DNA of 64,000 nt. It comes from Hirsutella rhossiliensis. Taxonomy: Eukaryota; Ascomycota; Sordariomycetes; Hypocreales; Ophiocordycipitaceae. How positions within the stretch are numbered: position 1 is the stretch's first letter; every line of letters begins with the position of its first letter. A model generated the notes under the pieces. The model saw nothing but the letters and a program-made list of their open reading frames with translations, ran no database searches and was not told the origin of the DNA. A program made the translations under genes and the position numbers. The DNA is taken from NCBI RefSeq assembly GCF_020360975.1, contig NW_025408667.1:1550001-1614000 (forward strand). The letters are read 5' to 3'. This document shows, one piece after another, positions 1-11,560 of this stretch.

Positions 1-1827
1 TCCTACCCTTCCTTAATAATAACCTACCTTTTACTACCCTAAAGAAGATAAATAGAGATATAATTAAATAATAAAGTAAGAAAACGAATATTCTTACTAC
101 TTACCTCCCTTAAAAATAAGAGTTTTTACTTTATAGATAGGGACGTTTATTCTTTATTATAAAGGGGGAGACCCGCTATAGCGAAAATAAACGCGCTTAT
201 AAGATAAATTTTAATATATTTTCGACTTACTAGATTAAACGTATAGAACCTTAAGAGAAAAACTTTTACCGCTAAAGATAGTAACTAAATAAGGCTACCT
301 ACTCCTAGTAAACCTACTATAGACTACTATAAAGTAAACTTAAAGACTATTTAATTATTACTTAAGAGAGAGCTCGTTAAACCTATATAATCTCTTTCTA
401 GGTAAAATAAGTATAAGGTTAATTTCCTCCCCTTCCTTTAAATCCTTAGTAGGACTAAAGTAATTAAGGATATTATAAAGAAGATAAGGGGCGGTCTTAT
501 TACTAATATACTTATTATAAAATTTATTAGTCTTAAGGTTAGTATAGAAATTATAACTATATATATAGTTAGTAAATCTATTAAGGTTATAAGTAGCCTT
601 ATAGTATTTAGGGAAGTACCGCTATTTATAAATAAGCGCTTTAGTCGAATCCTAGATATAGTTAGCGTAAGAACCGCTGGTAGTACTTAAAAGAGAGATA
701 TACTTATAAAAAGGAAATATAATATACTTATAAGCAGAAGTTATAGTTATTTAATAAGTTTAAATATACCCTTAATAAAAGTAAGGATTATAAGTTCTAT
801 ATAAAGTAATTAAGACTACTTAAGAGTATTCTTACTGCCTTAAACTAAGCTAAGAAAAGAAGTATTTACGCGGATAAGCGATTTCTATAAGGATATAGGT
901 TACTAGCTAACGTCTATAATAAAGGGTATAGAAGACGATTTAATTATATTAACCTAGCGTGCTTTTAAGAAAGTAAGAGAGAGGAGAGCGACCGCGCGCT
1001 TTAATCCTAATAATATCGGGAGCTTTTAATAGAACCTATAACTAAAAGGTAATTTCTATATAAATTAGAAACCTTTAGTAACCGATATTATTCTTATTAT
1101 AGACCTAGGTCTTAAAGTAACTATAGATCTATAGAAGAAGATAGTTAGAACGAGCTAAGCGAGATTAAATAAGTTAGATAGTTATTACTTAAAAGTACTT
1201 TATATAAAAAGGAAAGACCTTAGTACGATAATTCTAAGTAAGAAGAGTAGTAGTAATAAAAGAAGGTTATAAAAGAGTAGTTAAAGAGAGGTTAACGATA
1301 TTTAATAGCTCTTTAGTTTTAAGTTTAGCGGTCTTATAAGATATAATAAGGAAGAAGAGGTAGTTATAAAAAGAGAAGATAAGAGGTAGCGGTCTAAAGA
1401 AATAAAGAAGATAGAAGAGAGAAGAGGAAAAAGAGGAACGGAAAGAGTAAAAAGGAAAAGAAAAGGGTAGAGATTAAATAGCTTACTAATCGATAACCGG
1501 TAGAAGAAGCTATTTAAGCGTAACCCTTAAATACGCCTAAGACCTTACCGCTATAGAGGCTAGCTAAAGTAACTAATAACTACGCGCTTTAATAACTATT
1601 TATTCCTCTTACTATACCCTCCTTCTTTCTTCCTTTTTCTTCCTTTTATATATATATATATATATACTCTATATACTTCCCTACTTATAATAATCCCCTT
1701 TACTAATATAACTCTTATATATATATATAATACTTAGCCTCTTAGCGTTATAACTTAGAACTACTAACCCTAACTATTTAATCTTATTTTCTCCCTCTCT
1801 TTCGCTTACTCTACCCTTTCCTAAGAT

Positions 1828-4365
1828 ATAGCGGCGAACCTAAATAGTATCCTAGGCCTAGCTATAGACCTCCCTAAGAATACCGCTATCTTCTTTAGCG
1901 CACTACTATTTAGGAGTAAGAGCTCTATTTTACCTACTTACTATAGTAAAGTTAAAGTAGAAGGCGGCGAAGGGCGCTTCTATGCTAAAGATAAGGAAAA
2001 ATTTATAGACTAAGACTAATAAGACGTTTATAGGTAGAAGTAACCTCCTTAGTATATCTATAGAGATCGTTAATACTTAATATTAATAGGCCCTATTAAC
2101 TAGCGGGATATTACCTTTAAAGACGCTCGGATAATATATAAGGGCGTTAAAAAGATAAACGGATTCGCTAGGAATAAGGCCCGCTAAGAAGAGTATATCG
2201 TCGACGTATATAACTTTCTCTATAGAGCTATCGATAAACGATAGGCTATAAGCTTTAGCCTTAGCACGATAATTAAAATCTTAATAAGAGGTATTAAGAA
2301 CGTAGTATACCCCTTACCTTACCTACTATTAGTTTATACTAACTACTAAGGGGAACCTATTAAAGATATAGAAGATAGATATAAGAAGTACTATAAATAC
2401 TTAAATAATAAGGAGTATTTAATTAAGTTTACCGCTCCTACCTTTAACCTTAGTCGCTTCGCGTATAAATAAAGGTATATAACTAGAGTTATTAACTTTT
2501 CGGTAGGTATAAATAAAGGGGGACTCTACTAAGGGGCGTTCCTTTAAGACTATAGAGAAGGAAACCTAGTCGTTTTTAATACTTAGAAAGAGGGACGATA
2601 CGCTAGACTCTATATATTCCTATAAGTATAGCGGTAGTTTCTTTATATCCTCTAAGTTCCTTATAACTTTACCTATACGCTAGTCCCTTATACCGCCTAG
2701 TAAGAAGGGTAGGAATATAGCTACTTAGCCTTAATAATAATCTAATACTAGGTTAAAGGCATAGTTAAGCTATACCTTAAGATATTTAAATAGTAATACT
2801 TAAAAGTTAAAGTAATTCTAGAGTAAAGGTATAGGGTAACGTAAGAAGCCTTATAAATAGATAAGATCTTATATTAAGACTAGTATTTCTTTAAGCTAGA
2901 CGAGAGGATAAGTATAAAAGGCTATATCGATAGGCTAATATACGGAATCTAAGCTATCGCGGCGAACGAGCTTAATTATATATAAGCGATATTATAGGGC
3001 GGTAGAGTTTCCTAGTAGTTTAATAGCGGGGTTAAACGACTATAAAGGATACTATCTAATTAAGGTCTAACGACCTTTAGTAGAGTCTTTCCTATAAGGA
3101 TTCCTAGGAGCGAGCGGATTTACTAATATAACCGTATTATCTTAGGAGACTAAGAAGAATAAGACCTCTAGGAAGTCCTAGAGGTAGTTAACCTCTTAGA
3201 TAGGCCTACTAGATAAAGACTACTGCTCTAAAGAGATATAGAACTAGCTTATATAGTAAGGAAAGCGAGAAAGGAGCTATCTATACTAGCTACCCTTACG
3301 GAGCAACCTAACTTAATCGTTTAAGCTACGCGCGGTTTCTTTATAAAACTCCTCTTTAAAAAGACCCTTAATTATCTAATTACGTTAATAGGAATCGAGA
3401 ATAGACCTAGTCCTTCGTTACCTTAAGCGTTAACCGAATTAAGCTCCTTATTTAAACTAAGTAGCCTTTCCCTAAGTAACCTTAAGATAGGATCCCTACC
3501 CTAGAGCCTATAAAGGAGAGAGCTAAGCGCCCTTATTAGTCCCTTTATCTATATAGAAACGACGCCTTTATTCTCCCCCTTTAATATATAGCTAATTAGG
3601 CCTACTCCTCGCCCGCTATTAATAACTCCTTTAAATATATAAAGGAGCGAAAGACTTATAACTATACCCCCGCTAATAACCTAATAAGGAGCTAGTAATA
3701 AAGAAAGGTAGATAGCCTAACTACTAACTCGCCCTAGGACTCCGAAATTACTAGGCGCTCGGTTAATTACCCTAAGGCCGAAGACTCTAGTAACGCCTAT
3801 AGCACGCCCCGTTACTTCCTAGAAACGAAGTATAGTAATAGCCTCTCTAGCTATAGTCCTTATAAGGTTTATACTAGGTTTTAAACCCTCCTAGGTTAAA
3901 GGAGTTAAAAACCTAGGAATATATTAGAACTACCGCTAGGATATTAATAACTATAATTCTATATATTTACGTAAGACTACTAGTAACGCGATAATAATTA
4001 GCCTATAAGACTCTATAGCTTATTTAATCTAGCTATACCTAAAGCTATAGACTAGTAAAGACGCTAACTACTTTGTTTCCCTAACGCCTCTAGGAATAAT
4101 AAGCGCGAATACTTAGGAGCGTATATAGGGGGTAGTAGATAATTATTTAAAGAAGGAAGTATATAAGTAAAAATAGGAAAGAGCTAAACGAGTAGCTCGT
4201 AGGTAAAGGGAGGAATAAAGGACGCGAAGGGAAAGGATTATAGTAAAGGAGAAAAGTTCTATTAACGGTTTATTTACTTACTTATATACTTAGGAAGAGA
4301 ACCTTACCCGTTATTATTGCGCCCTTTCTATTAGTATCCTAGGTTAGAAAGTTACTAGGGAGGAG
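1828..4365 (+). pseudogene. Unknown ORF B of G2, RIP-broken copy
   Basis: This is the same reading frame as 51173-53710 in the other copy. It begins at an ATA that probably was ATG, followed by codons for A-A-N-L-N-S. Apart from stops of the TAA/TAG type it stays open almost to the LTR. I do not recognise the protein: there is no reverse transcriptase, integrase, protease or zinc-knuckle motif and no clear membrane segment. Finding the same long frame in two copies argues that it was a real gene of the element. Confidence 0.5.
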
Positions 4366-4744
4366 TTTAATAAGTAAGATCGCACCCCTATAGATATTAG
4401 CCTATTAGGGGGGGGATAAGACCCCTAGCACTCCCCTTTTAACTTACTTCTAAGTATACTTAAAGGCGTTATAAAGACCTCGATTATCTAATTAGGAATC
4501 TTCTTAAATTATAGTTAATTTAAATTTTTGTTTTTCCCCTTTAAAGTAGATACCGCTAGTTGCGCGACTCTAGTAGAGACGAAGAGGCATAGAGTAAAGA
4601 AATCTCTAAGACTTATATTTATAACCTAAGGCCCTTAAAGCTATATATAGGCTAAATAATTAGATAATTACGTAGTTAATTGCTCTGCTAATCCTTAGAT
4701 ACGTACTACGCGTGCTTTAGGTATATGCCCTCGTCCCTATTAAA
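4366..4744 (+). repeat. 3' LTR of the left G2 copy
   Basis: About 379 bp. It matches 33594-33975 and 53711-54091. It begins TTTAA, ends TTAAA, and is preceded by the purine tract AGGGAGGAG, the expected plus-strand primer site. Confidence 0.8.
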
Positions 4745-5105
4745 GTAGGGTTATAAGGGGAAGTAGAAGTAGCGATAGCTTCCTATAGAGGTGGCGAAAG
4801 ATAAGACGGATATGCTAGCAACGGCTGAAAAAGAGGGGGAAACCCGGCAAAAAGCTCGGTAGTTAAAAGGACACTAGTAGCTTCTTTGAGTAGGATCTTC
4901 TTTGTTAATTAAGATACTAGATAGGTATAAAGAGGGGCGTTAGATAGAGGAAAGAAGGACAATTAAGGCAATATAACAATTACTCCCCTGCCGTAATTGC
5001 TGCCCCCGTAAGAATCAAACAGCTTAGCCCTACCTGTCTGTCCCCTTACTTCCAATTTCACCTTCGTGCATTTTACATGCACTTCTTATATCTCTCTACG
5101 CGAGA
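4745..5105 (+). repeat. Copia LTR fragment, nearly free of RIP
   Basis: It matches the inside and end of the Copia LTR at 32719-33195 and the partial LTR at 59064-59409. Unlike those it keeps many CA and TG dinucleotides, for example around 4980-5085, so it preserves a close-to-ancestral LTR sequence. The 5' part of this LTR was separated by the G2 insertion ending at 4744. The possible target duplicate GTAG at 4745-4748 cannot be verified because the other side lies outside the window. Confidence 0.75.
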
Positions 5106-6530
5106 CCTTTAGGTTATCGTTATAGACCGCGACCTCGCCCTTATTAACGCCCTTAACGCGTTCTAAGAGCTCGAGAAGATAGCCTAGTTACTTTACCGCT
5201 AGTACGTTAGTAAGAATATACTTACTAAATATAAAGCTTACTTTCCTAAGGCTATACGTAATAGTAAGGGCTAGGTTAAGCGTGCCGTAAGCTTCTTATT
5301 ATTCCTTAAAGACTAGGAGACTCTTATTAGCTTAAATATAATAAATAACTTTAAATAACGCTTATAAGCCTATAAAGCGTCTAGGCACCTAGCTGCCGCT
5401 ATACGCTATACGCTATAGACCTAGCTTAAACTATAGAAAGAAAAGATCGTCGCTTACTTTATTAACCGGTATTATTACTTTAGGTATATAATAACCTTTA
5501 TCGTTAAGGGCCTTTATTTATTAATAAAGCGGTTCCTTTAATCGTCGATAAGGGACCTTATAACGGTCTTTTATAAATTCGCTACCTTCTAGGCGTATTA
5601 GGCTTTTAAAATTAAAGCTATTCGGCGTTATAATATATATAAGATCTCTTCCTTTACCCTTAAGAACCTCTATCTCCTTATCCGCGAAAAAGTATTATCT
5701 TAAGCGCTTAAGCTTATAGCCGAATAATACTATACGATTTAAACGAATATATAGATAAAGAGGCTTATATAGCTATTAAGCCGCTGCCCTTATAGCTTTA
5801 ATACTAGTATAGGCTTACTATACTAGTATCTTATCTTTAAATAGCTTAATAATAACGTATCGCTATAGCTTAAAGATTTTAACGTCTTTTAGTATATTAT
5901 AAAAGCCTCTTTTATAGGCCCTAGGGCTCCCTTTAAGCCGCTTATTATATATAGTAAAGGCAGGCCTAAAGGCGCTCTTAACCTCGAGAAACGCGGTATA
6001 AAGCGCGACCTATTAGCTTACGATATTATAGAAAGCATCGAACGAGCCGAGGCTATAAGGCCGCCGCCCTTAATAGCACCGCTAGCTCTTAATACTAATA
6101 GGGCTACCGTAATAGTTACTATATAAAGCTTATAATATCTTTAATAGTATAGCGATACGTATAAGCTAGGCACGCGTATACTATAAGTATATTAACGAGC
6201 TATACGCCGCACGCTAGTCTCTAACGATAAGCTTACTAGAGACCCTTAGGCTACTAATATAGACGATATAGTAGACGATATAGTAGACGATATAGTAGAC
6301 GATATAGAGATAGAGGCGGCAGCTAAGGAGATATAAGACGAAATTATTATCGCGATGCCCTTATAATAGGTCTCGTAAGAGGATAGATAGGATAGGGCGG
6401 ATAGGGAAGTCTAAGCAAAAGGCGAGGTATAGCGAGAATTATATAATACGGGCCTCCTATAAAGATATAAAGCGTCGTAGGCAAGTAGGCGGGCGAGCAA
6501 GGCTTAATTCGATAAAATAACGTATCTTTA
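5106..6530 (+). mobile_element. RIP-mutated transposase relic, probably Mutator-like (MULE)
   Basis: A plus-strand frame with RIP-type stops runs through this stretch. Reading past the stops gives a segment near 5785-5880 that resembles a degraded SWIM-type zinc finger (C...NTSIGL...C..LIF, then a line ending in F.YI). About 20 codons later comes the basic GRPKGALN-type tail often seen in fungal MULE transposases. Near 6261-6312 the 12-bp unit encoding D-D-I-V is repeated in tandem. No terminal repeats were found, so the element limits are unknown. The MULE call rests on motif resemblance only. Another DNA-transposon family is possible. Confidence 0.4.
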
Positions 6531-6822
6531 AGCCTCGAGCCCGAATATATAAAAAGCAGCTTATGCCTGCCTTCGTGCCCGTAGGTGCAAATAGCTTTAT
6601 TTTACTTTATATAAGGCAGGCAGGTACGTATAGAGGGCGCGCAGTAGGCGCGGGGAACGCGCACACCTAATTCTGCGGTATCGTCGCTGCGCCTCGACTA
6701 GCCACACTTTCCCCATATTTGGTCGGCTCGTTAGGCAGACCGGTCGGCTCTGTAGTCAAGGCCTAACTATATATAGCTAGCTAAAAGAGGGTATTAAGAT
6801 ATTTCTATACCTAAGTTAGGCC
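6531..6822. other. Transition from RIP-mutated to normal sequence
   Basis: CA and TG dinucleotides reappear within about 100 bp. I see short GC-rich repeats such as GGCAGGCAGG but no gene. Confidence 0.5.
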
Positions 6823-6824
6823 TA

Positions 6825-6936
6825 CCCGTGCCACGCCCCACTTTATTTGGAATTCGCAAGCTCCCACCTCCTAAAGTTGGTGCTCACCACCAGTATCCCC
6901 ACACCACCGGAATACCCAGAATTTCGACTCCCCGAC
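6825..6936 (+). repeat. Left TIR of the pogo/Fot1-type element
   Basis: 112 bp, identical to the reverse complement of 8634-8745. TA target duplicate at 6823-6824. Confidence 0.95.
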
Positions 6937-7085
6937 CTAGAATCGCTTCAACCACCGCGTACCACGCTCAGAATCGCGTACTTCCACTCGTTCTAACCTT
7001 CCTGAACCCTCCATTGGCGTGCCTTTTTGCTGCTTCCTCAAACCATCGCTTGCGTGCGTTATGCGCCTTTTCTCCGCGTCTTCTA

Positions 7086-8584
7086 CTACCTTCCTTGCTT
7101 TAGCAATCTGATCATCTCCCTTTGTTGCACCATTTCCCGTCCTTGGGCCACTGACAATACTCCTCCTGATTGTAACTGTATATTCTTCATAGCCTTACGT
7201 TGTTTTTGGATCCGCTCCGCCATTTTGGTTCGTCCCAAGTCCCTTTTAGTCTGCACGAGCTCAGTCGCCAGAGATAGCGATCCTCGAATAAATCGACTGA
7301 GATCGTGAGAAAAGTCGGGATCCAGGCTTTTATCGTCTTCAAGGACGAGATCTAATTTGTCCGCTACCTTGTTTATTTGTCGTAGAGTCAATGGTGTCTC
7401 GAAAGGTGAGGAGTGTGGTCCTGAATTGGGAGGAGGTGTGGGTGTCGTGGCTTGACGAGCTTCAAACATTGAAGTACTACTTGTGGATTGAATGGGAAGA
7501 TTCCTGTCTTGCGAAATGCGGAGCGTATAGTACTCTCCTTGAAAGCATGCAATCGTACTTGTTGAATGCAGGAGAGAACTCAAGCTTGGTTATGTTGACG
7601 AGGCCATCTCGAACCATGACATCTAAAGCCTTGGCGTGATAGTGCTTTAGGGGCTGGAAAACGACAACGTCCAAAGGCTGAAGTGCATGCGTGAGATTAG
7701 GCGGCATGCCGAAGGGAATAATATTGTGGTTGTCGCAGTATTCAATGAACTGCCTGGTATGGTGAGAGCCATGACCATCAAGAATTAGAAGTCGCTTCGA
7801 GCTTCTTGAGCTTTTTTCCGAGTGCTTGTCAAAATGCTGGAGCCACTCCAGACTAATCACGTCGTTTGAGTAACCAGTAGGCGTGGGTCGAATAACTGTG
7901 TCAGGATCTAGCTCAGGTATTTGATACCATGAAGCCATGTGCATCTGGCCAGCGAGTATCAAAAAAGCCGGAACAACCTCCCCATTCGCCGAGATAGCTT
8001 CGATCGCAGTAGCGGATTCCTATTCTCAGGAATGCCAAAATAATGAGCTCTCCTCCGTTTTGTCACAATCAGCTGGTCTTTTCCAACCCCGATGCGAAAA
8101 CCAGTCTCGTCCATATTCCAGATATCCTCAGGAGGTATACCATTGTCTTGGATAACCTGCCGAAGATGCTGGAAATACTGGTTAACTCGTGTAAGATTCT
8201 CGGAGACTTGGCGCTCTGCTTGAAGCCTTTTGGCGCTTTTGAAGTAGCCGTGACGCTTTAAGCGAGAAGTCCAGTTTGGCCCCACGGTAGGAGCGTCGCG
8301 CTGGCTAGACCGCTCGCGCAAGATACAGTTTGCCGCGTCAGTAACGAACTCGACGCGTACCGCAAGGTTTATATTATCCAAACGATCGATATAGCGACAT
8401 AGGGCCTTCTCTTCTGGTTCGGAAAGCCTCGTATTTCTAGCTCGCTGGCCAGTTTTAGGAGGTCGGCCTTGAAGACGGTATCGCAATCGATCACGTGTTA
8501 CACCGAATTCTCGCGCTACGGTTGCGACTTTAGCACCGGAAAATTTTCAATATATCGAAGAGCGTTTTGTACACGTGCTTCCAT
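7086..8584 (-). pseudogene. pogo/Fot1-like DDE transposase, interrupted by four 1-base deletions
   Basis: The start is ATG at 8584, 50 bp inside the right TIR. In order there are an N-terminal helix-turn-helix (...VAREFGVTRDRLRYRL), a CENP-B-type DNA-binding region, and the DDE domain with IWNMDETGF, then LLILDGHGSHHT and a NIIPFGMPPNLTHALQPLDV block typical of the family. Near the C-terminus are a SAFRKTGIFPFNP motif and a basic coiled tail. The frame changes four times, at about 8540-8543, 8019, 7572 and 7472. Each time one missing base in a short homopolymer restores the frame, and I see no RIP-type stops. The catalytic Asp residues are visible. It is either a young pseudogene or an intact gene with base-calling errors. 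Confidence 0.85.
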
Positions 8585-8633
8585 TTCGGCTATCGACGAG
8601 ATCGTGAATTGGTTAAGATATAGGGATGCTGAA

Positions 8634-8745
8634 GTCGGGGAGTCGAAATTCTGGGTATTCCGGTGGTGTGGGGATACTGGTGGTGAGCACCAACTTTAGG
8701 AGGTGGGAGCTTGCGAATTCCAAATAAAGTGGGGCGTGGCACGGG
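8634..8745 (-). repeat. Right TIR of the pogo/Fot1-type element
   Basis: 112 bp, perfect inverted copy of 6825-6936. TA target duplicate at 8746-8747. Confidence 0.95.
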
Positions 8746-8747
8746 TA

Positions 8748-9150
8748 TATAATATCCTTAGGCTAGGGGAGTTATATTAGTTAGGCAGGCTTCCTTATAT
8801 ATAATTATTAGGTCTACTAGGCATAACTGTGGCCTCTTATGCCCCCTCTCCTTAATAGTAGGGAACAAGTATGTTAGCTTGTGATACAACATTGAGCCAC
8901 CCAAGATCTGGTAGGCTATGCCTAATAACTTTGGAGTCGCTTCTAGGGTAGCAAAGATGCTGTATATAGATAACCAGCACTTTAAGTTTACCTATAATAC
9001 CGTCTGTTCAAAGCTGAGTCGGCCCCCTCGAGACCGGCACAGCCCTCAAGGCTTGTGCCCGGGCCCACAACATCGGGGCGTAATCCAAATCTCGTCTTCT
9101 GTCCTCTTCCCCAGCTTTCCCTCCGTCGCTGTCGAGGCGCACGCCCATAA
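8748..9150. other. No gene seen; mildly AT-rich flank
   Basis: The first 250 bp are AT-rich with TA-rich runs, then composition becomes normal. I found no supported ORF or repeat. Confidence 0.4.
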
Positions 9151-9560
9151 TATAACAGGAGGTAGCGATCACTACCTCTTCTCCACATGCGCTTCCCGGT
9201 GATGATGGTTACAAAGGCCACAAGAAACGCAGCGGCAATCCACGCCAAGGCCCTTGGGAGTAGACCGCCTGGCCTGGGAAGCACCGTCTGTCGAGACTAA
9301 GCCGTAAGATGATTCATAAAGCAAACTCCTGAGAGTGGAATGTATATTCCCATTGGAAGTCGCCAAGGCAGAGAGATGGGTGTAGATGTGTACCGCCTTT
9401 GCACCAAGGACCGACACGACGGCTACACACCAGTAGAAGAGGGTGGTCTGGGCGATTACTCTCCCATCAAACTTTTTGACGACGAGCTACCCCAAGAGAT
9501 TTACTTGCCAGGTCATGCCGCGAGATACGAAGGCAATTGATATGCGCGACGCACCACTTT
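9150..9560 (-). CDS. Possible small membrane protein, gene model uncertain
   Basis: Reading leftward, one frame encodes a hydrophobic stretch near 9410-9455 (TLFYWCVAVVSVLGAKAV) and runs on to about 9260. A second frame then gives another hydrophobic segment, AWIAAAFLVAFVTIITG, followed by a basic KRMWRR tail near 9180-9240. Two membrane segments joined by one frame change, within a GGG run near 9252, suggest either an intron or a one-base indel. I do not recognise a family. The start is not defined, and an in-frame TAG lies just upstream of the first segment. This may be a relic. Confidence 0.25.
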
Positions 9561-10540
9561 GCTACGGACGCCGCTTTATGGACGCCGTGTGCATGGATAT
9601 ATTCCACCCCTCAGTGCCCCTTTCGTAATCCTCGAACTAAGAGCACAAGTACACACGCGCCTAGAAAGAAGGCCGAAACTTTCGTCCGGAAAGACTGGTA
9701 GCTCGCCTGCTGTCGGAGGTCAGGGGCCCAGGGCGGCGGTGGTGACGGCTCGCGAGGGGGCAGGCGCGCGCGCAAACAGACTGGCGGGCCGGCGACTGAG
9801 CGCACAGGCGGGCAGGCGAGTAGAAACAAGAGAGCGAGCGATATTGAGAGTAATGTTAACATTGTGCCTTGAGAGAGAGAGAAAAAGAGAAGAAGAGAGG
9901 GGAGGGGACAGGAGACAAGGGGGAAGTGGCGGGCTTCTTTTCGCAGTCGCAGCTACGGCCAACCTCATACCGACTGCTTCTTTCTACTAAGACGCAAAAC
10001 CTTATCAGTAAGCAACGATGGCATCGATTCGGGGCAACAGCAAGAGACGTGGGTTAGACTTTGTCTTGCAGCCTCTTGTCTCATTCTTGGGCTCACTCAC
10101 GCCGTAGTCAAATTCAGCGCACATATCCTCCCATGGCATCATTTTTCAGCATCGGTTCGTATCGCAAAGCAGCCTGGCGCGTCCGCGAGTGCACCATGTC
10201 TGGTCCCTTGTCGGTCCACCATCGCCGACGTCACAGCCTTTGACTGTGCGTCCTCTTGGGGATGGATATTTCGTAACGCCCTGACTTAACTGACCTACGC
10301 AGGGATTTCAAGGCTAGGGATAATCCTAATACTCGCCACTTATATAAGAATAGCCTGCTCAGTTCGATCCGAGCTAGATGGCTTTCTGCAGAGCGTCAAG
10401 GTAGACAAGGCGTGACTGACCTACAATGAGAACGTAAGCTGTATTTAACTAACTAGTCCGCAAGTACTTCGCCCGAAACCCCTCTCCTACCTTCGAGAAG
10501 CCCAAAGTCGTTTCATTTTATATAGTGTGAGCACGATACA
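9561..10540. other. No supported gene; GC-rich and purine-rich low complexity
   Basis: 9720-9830 is GC-rich. 9868-9930 is a purine-rich run of GAGAGA, GAAGAAGAG and GGGGA motifs on the plus strand. The short ORFs here have composition-driven sequences and no recognisable motif. Confidence 0.45.
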
Positions 10541-10729
10541 CTAACGCCGGTATCTGTTGCGATCCGACGAGGGAGGCGTGTTGCAAGCCTGAGCGCCGCA
10601 GTTTGAAGGAAAGATGTGCCCGTCTCGGTAGGTTGGTAGACAGTTTCGAGAACCAGGTCTGGCGCAAGGATATTCGTTAGTCCGCCGTATGTGGCCGCAA
10701 GAGTAGTAGTCGGTAACATAGGTGCACAT
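10541..10729 (-). CDS. Small cysteine-containing hypothetical protein, 62 aa
   Basis: A single-exon ORF, ATG at 10729 in a good fungal start context (AAAATG), ending TAG. The protein has six cysteines and starts M-C-T-Y-V-T-D-Y-Y-S-C-G-H. This matches a Cys...Tyr-x-Cys-Gly-His opening that I have seen in many short uncharacterised fungal proteins; possible metal binding is inference. There is no signal peptide. The C-terminus is polar and basic. A longer overlapping frame (10513-10764) also exists, so the choice of frame is not certain. Confidence 0.45.
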   Translation of the reverse strand: MCTYVTDYYSCGHIRRTNEYPCARPGSRNCLPTYRDGHIFPSNCGAQACNTPPSSDRNRYRR

Positions 10730-11020
10730 TTTCTAGCTCTCGTTAGAAGATTCCAGACTGACATTCAGTTCGGTGGGCTGAAGATTGTGAACACTGGGGC
10801 TGGCAGGGCAGTGATCACATACCGATGAAGAAGGAACAAGTTTGAGAAGTCGAACTTTGACTTCTAGTGAACGTAGAGGATGAGATTGAGAAATCACAGG
10901 ACATGAAGAGTCGGCTGGGTTTCTTTTCATACTGGAAGTCCGCAATATACGGAAGGTGCACCGTCTTCGCCAAACTGTATTGACCATATGAGCCTCAGTC
11001 TCATCTTGCGCACGCCTAGC

Positions 11021-11560
11021 CTCTGTGTGGATTTTGCGCCACGTACAGCGGACATCAATTAAGGGACATGCCTGCCCGTACGAAACCATTGGCTCTTAGG
11101 CTCTTATAATTGAGAAGGATGCATACGCAAGTCATACCCAAGGCCAACAAGTCTCGGGCATATGCGCTGCATTCGGTTGATGCGAAGAACTTTCGGAGCT
11201 TCGTTGTTCTACAACCAACAATAAAGGTGGATATAGATGTGCTGCACTATATTCATCTTGGGCTTTGGCTTCCGCGCGTCTACAAAAAGACCTCTGTGTG
11301 AGTCGCGTTGCACGCAAAATGAACATCAACCAAGGGGTATGTCCGCCCGCATGGAACCAACAATTGGCTCCTGGCCTCCCTTATAGGTGATGAAAAGCAA
11401 GTGTGCATGCATACGCAGGTCGTAAACAAGGCCAACAAGTCCTGGACATAACAGACTGCATTAGCTTGATGCAAAGAACTTGGTTGCTTAACAACTAATA
11501 AAGAAGGTGACTGCATGTACCTTGAGCTAGAACAGCCGATTCCCAGGCGCGCGGCAACCG
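11021..11560 (+). repeat. Two diverged tandem copies of a 271-bp unit
   Basis: Copy 1 (11021-11291) and copy 2 (from 11292) both begin CTCTGTGTG. They share matching blocks in the same order, including GCATACGCA, AAGGCCAACAAGTC, a GATGC.AAGAACTT block and AATAAAG.TGG. They differ by many substitutions and small indels, so the duplication is old. No convincing protein frame is conserved across both. 10730-11020 to the left shows nothing I can support. Confidence 0.7.

Larger units (their letters stand above)
1..4744 (+). mobile_element. 3' part of a second copy of giant gypsy element G2, RIP-mutated
   Basis: This stretch aligns along its whole length with 49342-54091, the 3' third of element G2, apart from many C/T and G/A differences. 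Like that copy it ends in a purine tract (about 4357-4365), then an LTR, and stops in the same bases CCxxxTTAAA. CpA and TpG are almost absent while CpG is common, as RIP produces. No intact ORF survives; TAA and TAG stand where CAA or CAG would be expected. The 5' part with gag-pol must lie left of the window. It appears to have inserted into a Copia LTR, because the bases from 4745 on match the inside of that LTR. I see no host gene here. Confidence 0.8.
6825..8745 (-). mobile_element. pogo/Fot1-type DNA transposon with perfect 112-bp TIRs
   Basis: The 1921-bp element begins CCCGTGCCACGCCCC at 6825 and ends with the reverse complement at 8745. The terminal inverted repeats 6825-6936 and 8634-8745 are identical over 112 bp. 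TA flanks both ends (6823-6824 and 8746-8747), the target duplication of Tc1/mariner-pogo elements. A minus-strand transposase frame fills the inside. CA and TG are normal, so this copy has escaped RIP, and identical TIRs suggest a recent insertion. Because the transposase is interrupted, movement now would need a helper, unless the interruptions are sequencing errors. Confidence 0.93.

Noticed and set aside
1..4744. Considered a LINE or other non-LTR element
   Set aside because: No reverse transcriptase motif. The 3' end is an LTR preceded by a purine tract and matches G2.
9559..9990. 143-codon plus ORF
   Set aside because: Arg/Gly/Glu-rich composition from GC-rich and purine-rich low-complexity DNA; no motif or splice support.
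10733..11089. 118-codon minus ORF
   Set aside because: Overlaps the start of the 271-bp tandem repeat and has no domain-like features.
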